The notes under the pieces are model-generated. The model was not told where the DNA came from. It saw only the letters and a program-made list of their open reading frames with translations, and did not search any database. This document shows positions 1-7,118 of a DNA stretch of 10,452 nt, piece after piece. Each line of letters begins with the position of its first letter. Within the stretch, counting starts at the first letter, position 1. The position numbers and the translations under genes were made by a program. The stretch is from Candidatus Intestinimonas stercorigallinarum (GTDB lineage Bacteria > Bacillota > Clostridia > Oscillospirales > Oscillospiraceae): assembly GCA_019115345.1 (NCBI GenBank), contig DXDV01000008.1:1-10452 (forward strand), read 5' to 3'.

Positions 1-591
1 GCCAAGTTCGACGAGACCGTTGAGCTGCACGTGAAGCTGGGCGTTGACTCCCGTCACGCCGACCAGCAGGTCCGCGGCGCCATCGTTCTCCCCCACGGCA
101 CCGGCAAGACCGCCCGCGTGCTGGTCTTCGCCAAGGGCGACAAGGCTGAGGCCGCCAAGGCCGCCGGCGCCGACTTCGTGGGCGAGATGGACCTGGTGGA
201 GAAGATCCAGAAGGAGAACTGGTTCGACTACGACGTGGTCGTGGCCTCTCCCGACATGATGGGCGTTGTGGGCCGCCTGGGTAAGGTCCTGGGCCCCAAG
301 GGCCTGATGCCCTCCCCCAAGGCCGGCACCGTCACCCCCGACGTGGCCAAGGCCGTCACCGAGATCAAGGCCGGTAAGGTGGAGTACCGTCTGGATAAGA
401 CCAACATCATCCACTGCCCCATCGGCAAGGTCTCCTTCGGCCCCGAGAAGCTGGCTGAGAACTTCAACGCCCTCATGGGCGCCATCATCAAGGCCAAGCC
501 CGCCGCCGCCAAGGGCCAGTATATCAAGAGCTGCGTGGTGGCTTCCACCATGGGCCCCGGCGTCAAGGTCAACGGCGCCAAGCTCATTTGA
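1..591 (+). CDS. rplA: 50S ribosomal protein L1, 3' part (open at left edge)
   Basis: The frame is open from base 1, with the first codons reading AKFDETVELHVK, and ends at TGA 589-591, giving 196 visible residues. L1 is usually about 230 residues, so roughly 35 N-terminal residues and the start lie outside the window. The ATG at 31 is internal, because the family's conserved N-terminal strand (DETVELHVKLGVD) runs across it. The L1 signature LGKVLGPKGLMPSPKAGTV is intact at about visible residues 93-111, followed by the conserved VEYRLDKTNIIHCPIGK region. L1 binds 23S rRNA at the L1 stalk, helps release deacylated tRNA from the E site, and in many bacteria represses its own operon mRNA. A strong terminator follows 13 nt after the stop, and no rplJ follows. 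Identification is certain. Only the start is missing. Confidence 0.97.
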   Translation, partial: AKFDETVELHVKLGVDSRHADQQVRGAIVLPHGTGKTARVLVFAKGDKAEAAKAAGADFVGEMDLVEKIQKENWFDYDVVVASPDMMGVVGRLGKVLGPKGLMPSPKAGTVTPDVAKAVTEIKAGKVEYRLDKTNIIHCPIGKVSFGPEKLAENFNALMGAIIKAKPAAAKGQYIKSCVVASTMGPGVKVNGAKLI

Positions 592-603
592 CCGATCGTT
601 TGT

Positions 604-637
604 AAAAGCGGTCCCAGGAATCCCTGGGACCGCTTTT
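604..637 (+). terminator. Intrinsic terminator of rplA
   Basis: A perfect 15-bp inverted repeat (604-618 with 623-637) with a 4-nt loop starts 12 nt after the rplA stop. The GC-rich stem core is followed on the + strand by two T4 blocks separated by CG, a normal though interrupted U-tract. The same stem read on the minus strand ends in TTTT and then ACAAA, so it could also stop transcripts arriving from hemL, less efficiently. Confidence 0.88.
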
Positions 638-749
638 CGTTTTCGAAAAACCTCCATGAGACGGCAAGCGTGTCACGGCAGCGCAGAGGAGCTCGAGGGG
701 GCGGCGGCCCGCCCCGCATGCGGTCACAGCGTGGGGAACCCCTTTCCGA

Positions 750-789
750 CAGCCTGACGGCCCCGGGTGTCCCCGGGGCCGTCAGGCTG
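750..789. terminator. Long GC-rich hairpin after hemL, possible terminator or 3' stabilising stem
   Basis: A perfect 18-bp inverted repeat (750-767 with 772-789) with a 4-nt loop lies 6 nt after the hemL stop codon. On the minus strand, the sense of hemL, the stem is followed by TCGGAAAGG, so there is no U-tract. On the + strand it is followed by CTTTGCTTATAA, which is only weakly T-rich. It may be an atypical terminator, a 3'-exonuclease barrier for the operon mRNA, or a backup stop for rplA read-through. The stem is certain and its role is inferred. The 112 bases between this stem and the rplA terminator (638-749) show no gene or clear promoter. Confidence 0.6.
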
Positions 790-795
790 CTTTGC

Positions 796-2076
796 TTATA
801 ACTCGGCCAGCGCCTCGTCCACGGCCTCCAGAGTCCGGGCCAGGTCCTGCCGGGTGTGGGCGGCGGAGAGGAACATGGCCTCGAACTGGGCGGGGGCCAG
901 GTAGATCCCCCGCTCCAGCATGCCCTTGAAGTAGCGGGCGTACCGGCCCACGTCGCTGCCCTTGGCGTCCACAAAGGTGGTGACGGCGCTGGGAGTGAAG
1001 AAGGGGGAGACCAGGGAGCCGATCTGGTTGACGGCCACCCCGGCGTGACGGCGCTCCGCCGCCTCCCGCATGCCATCGGCCAGCTCTTGGGCCAGCGCGC
1101 CGATGCAGCCGTAGATCTCCGGGTGGGCCTTCAGATACCGGAGCTGGGCCAGCCCGGCCGCCATGGCCACCGGGTTCCCAGAGAGGGTGCCCGCCTGGTA
1201 CACCGGGCCGCAGGGGGCCACCTGCTCCATGAGGGCCCGGCTGCCGCAGTAGGCCCCCACCGGCATGCCGCCGCCGATGATCTTGCCGAAGGTGACCAGG
1301 TCGGCCTTCACGCCGAAGTATTCCTGGGCGCCCCCCAGGGCCAGGCGGAAGCCGGTGATGACCTCGTCGAAGATAAGGAGGGCCCCCGCCTTGTCGCACA
1401 GGGCCCGGAGGCCCTCCAGGAAGCCGGGGGCGGGGACCACCACCCCCATGTTGGCGGCCACCGGCTCCACGATGACGCAGGCCACCTGGCCGGGGTATTC
1501 CTCCAGCAGGGCCTCCACCGTGTCCAGGCGGTTGAACTGGGCGGTGAGGGTGTGCTTGACGATGTCCTCGGGGACGCCGGCGGAGGAGGGGTGTCCCCCC
1601 GCCAGGGCGGAGGACCCGGCGTTCACCAGCAGGCAGTCGGAGTGGCCGTGGTAGCAGCCCTCGAACTTGACGATCTTGTCCCGGCCGGTGGCGCCCCGGG
1701 CCAGGCGGATGGCCGACATGACGGCCTCGGTGCCCGAGTTCACCATGCGGACCATCTCGATGTTGGGCACCAGCTCCACCATGAGCTCGGCCATCTCCAC
1801 CTCCCGCTCGGTGGGAGCGCCGAAGGAGAGGCCGTCCTTCACGGCCTGCTCCACCGCCTCCCGGACCGCCGGGTGGTCGTGGCCCAGGATCATGGGGCCC
1901 CAGGAGCAGACGTAGTCGATGTAGGACTTGCCGTCGGCGTCATAGATATAGGCGCCCTGGGCCTTGGTGATGAACCGGGGGCACAGGTCCACCGCCCGGA
2001 AGGCCCGGACCGGGGAGTTGACCCCGCCGGGGAGGACCCTTTGGGCCCGGTCGAAGAGTTCCTGAGAGCGCTCCAT
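796..2076 (-). CDS. hemL: Glutamate-1-semialdehyde 2,1-aminomutase
   Basis: PLP enzyme that converts glutamate-1-semialdehyde to 5-aminolaevulinate, the second step of the C5 pathway. The product is 426 residues, the normal family length. The class-III aminotransferase fold is complete. An N-terminal GGVNSPVRAF block is at residues 17-26, NSGTEAVMSAIRLAR at 113-127, and FEGCYHGHSD at 138-147. The PLP-contacting Asp237 is in LLIFDEVITGFR, and the Schiff-base Lys265 is in TFGKIIGGGMPVGAY. Residue 277 is Cys in GAYCG, where the family usually has GAYGG. The ATG at 2076 shares one base with the hemB stop (TGATG). An AAGGGGG ribosome site at 2087-2093 inside hemB supports this start. The reading frame stays open upstream as far as about 3003, but that extension is only the antisense-like shadow of hemB. 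It is the last gene of the operon and acts directly after HemA. Confidence 0.97.
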   Translation of the reverse strand: MERSQELFDRAQRVLPGGVNSPVRAFRAVDLCPRFITKAQGAYIYDADGKSYIDYVCSWGPMILGHDHPAVREAVEQAVKDGLSFGAPTEREVEMAELMVELVPNIEMVRMVNSGTEAVMSAIRLARGATGRDKIVKFEGCYHGHSDCLLVNAGSSALAGGHPSSAGVPEDIVKHTLTAQFNRLDTVEALLEEYPGQVACVIVEPVAANMGVVVPAPGFLEGLRALCDKAGALLIFDEVITGFRLALGGAQEYFGVKADLVTFGKIIGGGMPVGAYCGSRALMEQVAPCGPVYQAGTLSGNPVAMAAGLAQLRYLKAHPEIYGCIGALAQELADGMREAAERRHAGVAVNQIGSLVSPFFTPSAVTTFVDAKGSDVGRYARYFKGMLERGIYLAPAQFEAMFLSAAHTRQDLARTLEAVDEALAEL

Positions 2077-3059
2077 CAGCCGATGTCCCCCTTCTTCATG
2101 GCCTGGGCCAGTTCCTTGGCAAAGTAGGTGATGAGCATGTCGGCCCCCGCCCGGAAGATGGAGAGGGCGCTCTCGCACATGACCTTGTATTCGTCGACGA
2201 GCCCCGCCGCCCCGGCGGCCTTGATCATGGCGTACTCGCCGGAGACCGAGTAGGCGCACATGGGCACTTCGAAGGCGTCGGAGCACTCCCGGATCACATC
2301 CAGATAGCTGAGGGCGGGCTTCACCATGAGGATGTCGGCCCCCTCCTCCACGTCCAGGGCGCACTCCTTCAGGGCCTCCTGGCGGTTGTGGGGGTCCATC
2401 TGGTAGCCCTTCCGGTCCCCGAAGGAGGGGGCGGAGCCGGCGGCCTCCCGGAAGGGGCCGTAGAAGGCGGAGGCGTATTTGGCGGAGTAGGACAGGATGG
2501 GCACGTTCTGAAGGCCGTGCCCGTCCAGGGCGGCCCGGATGGCGGCGATGCGGCCGTCCATCATGTCGGAGGGGGCCACCATGTCGGCGCCGGCCTGGGC
2601 GTGGGAGAGAGCGGTCCTGGCCAGGACCTCCAGGGTCTTGTCGTTGTCCACCTCGTGGCCGCAGAGGATGCCGCAATGGCCGTGGTCGGTGTACTCGCAC
2701 ATGCATACGTCGGTGATGACGTAGAAGTCGGGGTACCTGGCCTTGATGGCCCGGACGGCCTCCTGGACCACCCCGTGCTCGTCCCAGGCGGAGGAGCCCA
2801 CGGCGTCCTTGCGCTCGGGCAGGCCGAAGAGGATGCACCGGCCCACCCCCGCCTGGAGGCACTCCTCCACCGCCTCGCACACGGCGTCCAGGCCGTAGTG
2901 GAACTGTCCCGCCAGGGCGGGGATGGCCCGCCTGCCCTTCAGCTTCTCGTCCACGAAGATGGGATAGATGAGGCTGTCCGGGGAGAGGCGGGTCTCCCGG
3001 CACAGCCGCCGGATGGAGTCGTTCTGCCGCAGTCTGCGGGGCCGGTTAATGAGTTCCAT
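2076..3059 (-). CDS. hemB: Delta-aminolaevulinic acid dehydratase (porphobilinogen synthase)
   Basis: Condenses two 5-aminolaevulinate molecules to porphobilinogen. The product is 327 residues, typical for the family, beginning with the conserved RPRRLRQNDSIRRL block. Both active-site lysines are visible: Lys194 in SYSAKYASAFYGPFR and the Schiff-base Lys247 in DILMVKPALSYLD. The cysteine-rich metal loop CMCEYTDHGHCG supplies Cys119, Cys121 and Cys129, which marks the zinc-dependent type rather than the Mg-only aspartate-rich type. APSDMMDGR (162-170) is the conserved region before the first lysine. The ATG is preceded at 7 nt by AAGGAAGGG (3067-3075). The gene overlaps the end of cobA-hemD by 14 nt and shares one base with hemL, so its translation is probably coupled to both. 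No defect is seen. Confidence 0.97.
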   Translation of the reverse strand: MELINRPRRLRQNDSIRRLCRETRLSPDSLIYPIFVDEKLKGRRAIPALAGQFHYGLDAVCEAVEECLQAGVGRCILFGLPERKDAVGSSAWDEHGVVQEAVRAIKARYPDFYVITDVCMCEYTDHGHCGILCGHEVDNDKTLEVLARTALSHAQAGADMVAPSDMMDGRIAAIRAALDGHGLQNVPILSYSAKYASAFYGPFREAAGSAPSFGDRKGYQMDPHNRQEALKECALDVEEGADILMVKPALSYLDVIRECSDAFEVPMCAYSVSGEYAMIKAAGAAGLVDEYKVMCESALSIFRAGADMLITYFAKELAQAMKKGDIG

Positions 3060-4551
3060 TTTTCTGCCCTTCCTTGATGATGATATTGACCAGAGCGTCC
3101 ATGGTGGCCCGCTCCGCCACGATGGCGGGGATGCCGTGTTTTTCCGCTTCGGCGGCGGTCTGCGCCCCGATGCACGCCCCGGTGAGGCGGGAGAAGTCCA
3201 GCTCCCCCACCGAGGAGACGAAGCCCTTCACCGTGGAGGCGCTGGTGAAGGTGACCAGGTCCGCCTGCCCCGCCGTCACCAGCGCCCGGAGGGCGGCGGC
3301 GTGCTCGCTCTCATAGGAGGTCGTATAGCAGGGGATGTCGTCATAGGGGATGTTCCCCCCTTCCAGGGCCTCCGTCAAGGCCGGGGAGCCCCACTCCGCC
3401 CGGAGGAGGAGCACCCTCCCCCCGGCCCGCCGGGCCAGGCCCGCTCCCAGGTGGGCGGCGTCGTAGACCTCGGGGACGTAGTCGGCCCGGAGGCCGTGGT
3501 CCCGGAGGGCCCGGCCGGTGCCCGGCCCGATGGCGGCCAGCTTGACCCCCGCCAGGACGCGGGCGTCCCAGCCCTTGGCCTGGACCATGGCCCAGAAGGC
3601 CTCCACCCCGGCGGGGCTGGTGAAGGCCAGCCACTCATAGCCGGACAGGCGCTCCACCGCCCGCTCCATGGCGGGGCAGGGAACGATGGGCTCGGTCCGG
3701 ATGCAGGGGTATTCAAAGACGTCGGCCCCCAGGGCCCGCAGGCGGCTTGCCAAAGTGCCCGCCCGCTCCTTGGGCCGGGTGACCACCACGCGCTTTCCCT
3801 TCAGGGGGAGGGCGTCGAACCAGTCGAAGTCCTTGGCCAGGGCGCAGACCGGGCCCACGATGCTGATGGCCGGGCTCTCCACCTTCCCCTCCGCCGCCGT
3901 CCGGGCCAGGGTGGACACGGTGGCGTCCAGCCGCCGCTGGGCGGGGGTGGTGCCCCGCTCCACGATGGCGGCGGGGGTGTCCGGGTCCATGCCCGCCTTC
4001 AGCAGCCCCTCGCAGATGTGGGGGAGGCTGCTCACCCCCATGAGAAAGACCAGGGTCCCCCTGGTGCGGACCAGGGCCTCGAAGTCGATGTCCAGGGCCT
4101 TGCCCGCCCTGGCGTGGCCGGTGACGATGTGGAGGGAGGAGGTGAAGTCCCGGTGGGTCACCGGGATACCGGCGTAGGCGGGCACGGCGATGGCCGAGGT
4201 GATGCCGGGCACCTCCTCAAAGGGGACGCCGTGCTCCCGCAGGAGCTCCAGCTCCTCGCCGCCACGGCCGAAGAGAAAGGGGTCGCCCCCCTTGAGCCGC
4301 ACCACGTTCTTGCCCTCCAGGGCCTTTTCCAGCAGGATGCGGTTGATCTGGTCCTGGGGGACGGGGTGGCGGCTGGCCTCCTTGCCCACGTTGATCTGCT
4401 CCGCCTCCTCCGGCATGAGCGCCAGGATGGCGGGACTCACCAGGCGGTCGTAGACCACCACCTGGGCCGCCAGCAGGGCCTCCCGGCCCTTGACGGTGAG
4501 GAGGCCCGGGTCTCCGGGACCCGCCCCCACCAGTGTCACCTTGCCGTACAT
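3046..4551 (-). CDS. cobA-hemD: Uroporphyrinogen-III C-methyltransferase / uroporphyrinogen-III synthase fusion
   Basis: A single 501-residue product with two enzymes. Residues 1 to about 245 are the SAM-dependent methyltransferase (SUMT) that adds methyl groups at C-2 and C-7 of uroporphyrinogen III to make precorrin-2. It shows the glycine-rich VGAGPGDPGLLT (8-19), VRLKGGDPFLFGRGGEE (84-100), PGITSA (115-120) and GIPVTHRD (128-135). Residues from about 250 to 490 match HemD, which cyclises hydroxymethylbilane with D-ring inversion. They carry KRVVVTRP at 253-260, FTSPAGVEAFW at 310-320, AAIGPGTGRAL at 339-349 and TFTSASTVKGF at 434-444. HemD is poorly conserved, so its call rests on these motifs, position and length. 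Such fusions are known in Firmicutes. The ATG has GGGAGGG just upstream and overlaps hemC by 16 nt, and the 3' end overlaps hemB by 14 nt. Fusing the two steps places precorrin-2 formation next to uroporphyrinogen III synthesis, which favours the corrin/sirohaem branch. Confidence 0.95.
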   Translation of the reverse strand: MYGKVTLVGAGPGDPGLLTVKGREALLAAQVVVYDRLVSPAILALMPEEAEQINVGKEASRHPVPQDQINRILLEKALEGKNVVRLKGGDPFLFGRGGEELELLREHGVPFEEVPGITSAIAVPAYAGIPVTHRDFTSSLHIVTGHARAGKALDIDFEALVRTRGTLVFLMGVSSLPHICEGLLKAGMDPDTPAAIVERGTTPAQRRLDATVSTLARTAAEGKVESPAISIVGPVCALAKDFDWFDALPLKGKRVVVTRPKERAGTLASRLRALGADVFEYPCIRTEPIVPCPAMERAVERLSGYEWLAFTSPAGVEAFWAMVQAKGWDARVLAGVKLAAIGPGTGRALRDHGLRADYVPEVYDAAHLGAGLARRAGGRVLLLRAEWGSPALTEALEGGNIPYDDIPCYTTSYESEHAAALRALVTAGQADLVTFTSASTVKGFVSSVGELDFSRLTGACIGAQTAAEAEKHGIPAIVAERATMDALVNIIIKEGQKNGTH

Positions 4552-5426
4552 GCCGTTCCCTCCCTGATCCGGTCGGCCAGCGCGATGCCCAGGGCCTCCC
4601 CCTGGTCCCTGGGACCGGTGATGGTGTCGAAGATGGGCTCCCCCGCCGCCGTCACATCCATGCCCCGGAGGGTGAGGCTCTCCCCCTCCACCGTGGCGAA
4701 GGCCGCCACCGGGGAGGAGCAGCCCCCGTCCAGCCGCCGGACGAAGGCCCGCTCGGCCAGGGCGCAGTCGGCGGCCTCCCGGTCCAGGAAGGCGGAGAGA
4801 TACCCGGCGTCCTCCCCCGCCCGGATCTGGACGGCCAGGATGCCCTGACCGGCGGCGGGGAGCATTTCGTCGGTGGAAAAGACCCGGCTGATCCGCCCCT
4901 CCAGGCCCAGCCGCTCCAGGCCGGACACCGCCAGCACCAGGGCGGCGTACTGCCCGCCGTCCAGCTTGGCAAGGCGGGTGAGCACGTTCCCCCGGACGGG
5001 GGCCACGGGCTGGCCGGGGAAGAGCCGCTTGAGCTGGAGGGCCCGGCGGGCGCTGGCGCAGCCGATGGGCTTGGACCGGTCCAGCTCCGAGGCTCCCACG
5101 GGCAGCACCAGGGCGTCCCGGGGGTCGGCCCGGCGGGAGAAGCCCGCCAGGGGAAGCCGGGGGTCTAAGTCCATGGGCAGGTCCTTGCAGCTGTGGACGG
5201 TGAAGTCCACCCGGCCGTCCAGCAGGGCGGCGTCCAGCTCCTTGACGAAGAGGCCCTTGCCCCCCACCTTGTCCAGGGTGCGGTCCAGGATCTTGTCCCC
5301 GGTGGTCTTCATGGTGACCAGTTCGATCTCGCAGGCAGCTTCCCGCTCCCGGATGGCCGCCATGACCAGCTCGGTCTGGACGACGGCCAGCCGACTCTCC
5401 CGGCTCCCCGCTCTCAGCTTCTTCAC
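4536..5426 (-). CDS. hemC: Hydroxymethylbilane synthase (porphobilinogen deaminase)
   Basis: Polymerises four porphobilinogens into hydroxymethylbilane. The 296-residue product has the usual three-domain layout. LRAGSRESRLAVVQTELV (4-21) is the N-terminal motif, TTGDK is at 41-45 and GGKGLFVKELD at 55-65. VHSCKDLP (77-84) carries the catalytic Asp82, PVRGNVLTRLAKLD is at 143-156, and LDGGCSSPVAAF (232-243) carries Cys236, which anchors the dipyrromethane cofactor. Residue 80 is Cys where the family most often has Met (VHSMKDLP). The start codon is GTG at 5426-5424, and it overlaps the stop of the preceding gene as GTGA. GGAGG lies 7 nt upstream. The 3' end overlaps cobA-hemD by 16 nt. The product feeds the HemD half of that fusion. 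Confidence 0.97.
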   Translation of the reverse strand: MKKLRAGSRESRLAVVQTELVMAAIREREAACEIELVTMKTTGDKILDRTLDKVGGKGLFVKELDAALLDGRVDFTVHSCKDLPMDLDPRLPLAGFSRRADPRDALVLPVGASELDRSKPIGCASARRALQLKRLFPGQPVAPVRGNVLTRLAKLDGGQYAALVLAVSGLERLGLEGRISRVFSTDEMLPAAGQGILAVQIRAGEDAGYLSAFLDREAADCALAERAFVRRLDGGCSSPVAAFATVEGESLTLRGMDVTAAGEPIFDTITGPRDQGEALGIALADRIREGTACTAR

Positions 5427-5875
5427 TCCAATTCCTCCAATGCCTGACGCACCGCCCTGGCGGCCCTGGCCGCCCGGCGGTGGTCGGCGCCGTGCTGGGA
5501 GATGAGTCCCGCGGTCACCCCGCCGCCCTCACAGACGGCGGGGAAATAGAAGGTGCATTCCGCCCGGCAGTCGGCCACGGTGACGGGGATGCCCAGAGCC
5601 CGGGCCTCCTCCCCCACCTGCCGGTTCACCGCGCGGTCGTCGGTGGCGGCCACGGCCAAAAAGGCCCCCTCCAGGTCGCCGGGGGCGTAGGGCCGGGCCT
5701 GCCAGTCCACGCCGGGGACGGTCCCGGCCCAGGTGGGGGCGATGACGGTCACCGCCGCCCCGAAACGGGTAAGCACCGCCGCCCGGCGCTCGGCGATGGC
5801 GCCGCCCCCCACGATGACGCAGGGCCGTCCGGCGAGGTCAACAAATAGCGGGAAATGGGATCCGTTTCCGGTCAT
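5423..5875 (-). CDS. sirC: Short precorrin-2 dehydrogenase (Met8p/CysG N-domain-like)
   Basis: NAD-dependent oxidation of precorrin-2 to sirohydrochlorin, the branch compound for sirohaem and anaerobic cobalamin. The 150-residue product opens with FPLFVDLAGRPCVIVGGGAI, the Rossmann start of this family, with the GGGAIAERR dinucleotide loop at 23-31. AFLAVAATDD (71-80), VTVADCRAECTFYFPAV (98-114) and the following GLISQHGA segment match the rest of the NAD domain. Asp102 lies where the family's catalytic aspartate is expected. CysG and Met8p continue with a dimerisation/chelatase helical domain after the NAD domain. Here only about 20 residues of helix remain, so ferrochelation is doubtful. 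The ATG has GGGAGGG 5 nt upstream. The gene overlaps hemA by 38 nt in the +1 frame and hemC by 4 nt (GTGA). The family is clear. The symbol is by analogy, and dehydrogenase-only activity is inferred. Confidence 0.88.
   Translation of the reverse strand: MTGNGSHFPLFVDLAGRPCVIVGGGAIAERRAAVLTRFGAAVTVIAPTWAGTVPGVDWQARPYAPGDLEGAFLAVAATDDRAVNRQVGEEARALGIPVTVADCRAECTFYFPAVCEGGGVTAGLISQHGADHRRAARAARAVRQALEELE
5434..5438 (-). promoter_or_regulatory. Ribosome binding site deciding the GTG start of hemC
   Basis: A GGAGG core on the minus strand ends 7 nt before the GTG at 5426-5424. It lies inside the last codons of the precorrin-2 dehydrogenase gene. Correct spacing to a GTG that overlaps the upstream stop supports this start over any later ATG. 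Confidence 0.75.
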
Positions 5876-7091
5876 GTCCGCCCTCCCTCTCCCGGCCTTT
5901 GACGGCGGTGTGGACCCGGATCTTGCCCACGCACCGCTCCAATTCCTCCGGGGTGATGTGCTCCTTGAGCCCGCCGGTGAGCAGGTCCACCGCCCGGCCC
6001 ACCGCCAGCTCCACCAGCTCTCCGGCGTCCAGGTCCTCCTCCACCTCCGGATAGGTGAGGACCCGCTCGGTGATGGCCGCCTTCAGGTCCTCGATGGCGG
6101 GGAGGCACTTGCGGTAGTTGTTCCACTCATAAAACCGGCCCATATAGTCGTCCAGGATGTCGGTGGCCTCGGCGGGGATCTCCCCATGGTGCCGCTCGGC
6201 CCCCAGGGTGTCCACGTTGTAGAGCCGCACCCCGGGCAGCTCCCCCACCGCCGCGTCCACATCCCGGGGCATGGCCAGGTCCACCACGCAGGCCGGACGG
6301 CGGTCCAGCCGGCGCACCTGCTCGGCGGTGACGGTGTAGTGGGGGCTGGTGGTGGCCGAGAGGACGATGTCCACCCCCTCCATGGCGGCAAAGCGGTCGT
6401 CGTAGGGCACCACCCCGCAGCCGGCGGGGACCACGGTCTCCCCGTGGCGGTAGCTCCGCAGGGTGACGGTGACGGTACAGCCCGCCTCCCGCAGGAGGCT
6501 GGCCGACAGCCGGCCCATCTCCCCGTTGCCGATGACCAGGGCGCGCCGCCCCGCCAGGGAGCCCAGCCGGTCCTCGAGCACCTCCACCGCCCGGGCGGCG
6601 GCGGAGGTGGCCACGCCGGTGAGCCGGACCTTGGTCTTGATCTCCTTCCCGGCAGCCACGGCGTTGCGGAAGAGGGTCTCCAGCACCGGGTCGGCGCAGC
6701 CCTCCTCCCGGGCGATGGCGATGGCCCCCTTCACCTGGGAGAGGATCTGGTCCTCCCCCCAGATCTGGGACTGGAGCCCGCCGGAGACCTCCATGAGGTG
6801 GCGGGCGGCGTCGCTGCCCCGGCGGGTGACGAAGGCCCGGGCGAAGGGGGCGTAGGGCACCCCCACGGCGGCGCAGAGGACCTCCCCGGGCTGGAGCTCC
6901 GCCCCCTTCCCGCAGGAGAGGTAGAGCTCGGTGCGGTTGCAGGTGGAGAGGAGGACGCAGCCCAGCACCCCCGGGCGCTCCCTCCGGATGCGCTCCACCA
7001 GCGCCCCCACCTGGACCCTGGTGAAGGAGAGCTGCTCCCGCAGCTCGATGGGGGCCAGATTGTAGTCCAGACCGGACATCATGATGACCAT
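5838..7091 (-). CDS. hemA: Glutamyl-tRNA reductase
   Basis: NADPH-dependent reduction of glutamyl-tRNA(Glu) to glutamate-1-semialdehyde, the first committed and usually regulated step of the C5 pathway. The 417-residue product shows LLSTCNRTELYL (47-58) with the catalytic nucleophile Cys51. GGLQSQIWGEDQILSQVKGA (104-123) is the conserved substrate-domain motif, and ALVIGNGEMGRLSA (184-197) is the NADPH-binding loop. VVDLAMPRDVD follows at 269-279, then a helical C-terminal dimerisation region. ATG 7091 is chosen because AAAAGGAAG lies 10 nt upstream. ATG codons at residues 4 and 5 are alternatives, and family proteins often begin near MSGLDYN. There is a 27-nt gap to cbiL. The last 13 codons or so overlap the start of sirC out of frame, and the final residues, rich in Arg and Gly, look like an unconserved tail. 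Confidence 0.96.
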   Translation of the reverse strand: MVIMMSGLDYNLAPIELREQLSFTRVQVGALVERIRRERPGVLGCVLLSTCNRTELYLSCGKGAELQPGEVLCAAVGVPYAPFARAFVTRRGSDAARHLMEVSGGLQSQIWGEDQILSQVKGAIAIAREEGCADPVLETLFRNAVAAGKEIKTKVRLTGVATSAAARAVEVLEDRLGSLAGRRALVIGNGEMGRLSASLLREAGCTVTVTLRSYRHGETVVPAGCGVVPYDDRFAAMEGVDIVLSATTSPHYTVTAEQVRRLDRRPACVVDLAMPRDVDAAVGELPGVRLYNVDTLGAERHHGEIPAEATDILDDYMGRFYEWNNYRKCLPAIEDLKAAITERVLTYPEVEEDLDAGELVELAVGRAVDLLTGGLKEHITPEELERCVGKIRVHTAVKGREREGGHDRKRIPFPAIC

Positions 7092-7118
7092 TGGGGTCTC
7101 ACTTCCTTTTTATGGTTC

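Noticed and set aside
640..649. Ten-base palindrome TTTTCGAAAA after the rplA terminator, considered as an operator.
   Set aside because: Such a short A/T-rich palindrome beside a U-tract is expected by chance, and no promoter lies near it.
638..749. Possible small RNA or promoter between the two hairpins.
   Set aside because: I found no convincing -35/-10 pair, open frame with ribosome site, or further structure.
228..1076. Minus-strand open frame of 282 codons running through the rplA/hemL gap.
   Set aside because: It crosses both terminator stems and lies antisense to the conserved rplA and out of frame in hemL. It has no family features.
856..2127. Open + strand frame of 423 codons opposite hemL.
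   Set aside because: Same reason: Gly/His/Val-rich antisense frame with no recognisable domain, while hemL on the other strand is complete.
2077..3003. Apparent N-terminal extension of HemL by about 309 residues.
   Set aside because: The extension is Gly/Arg/Pro-rich, overlaps hemB in another frame, and the conserved HemL start at 2076 has its own ribosome site and matches family length.
2968..4848. Long + strand open frame of 626 codons opposite hemB, cobA-hemD and hemC.
   Set aside because: It is antisense to genes with clear catalytic motifs. Its composition is dominated by Gly, His, Pro and Ala, as expected from GC-rich DNA, and it matches no family I recognise.
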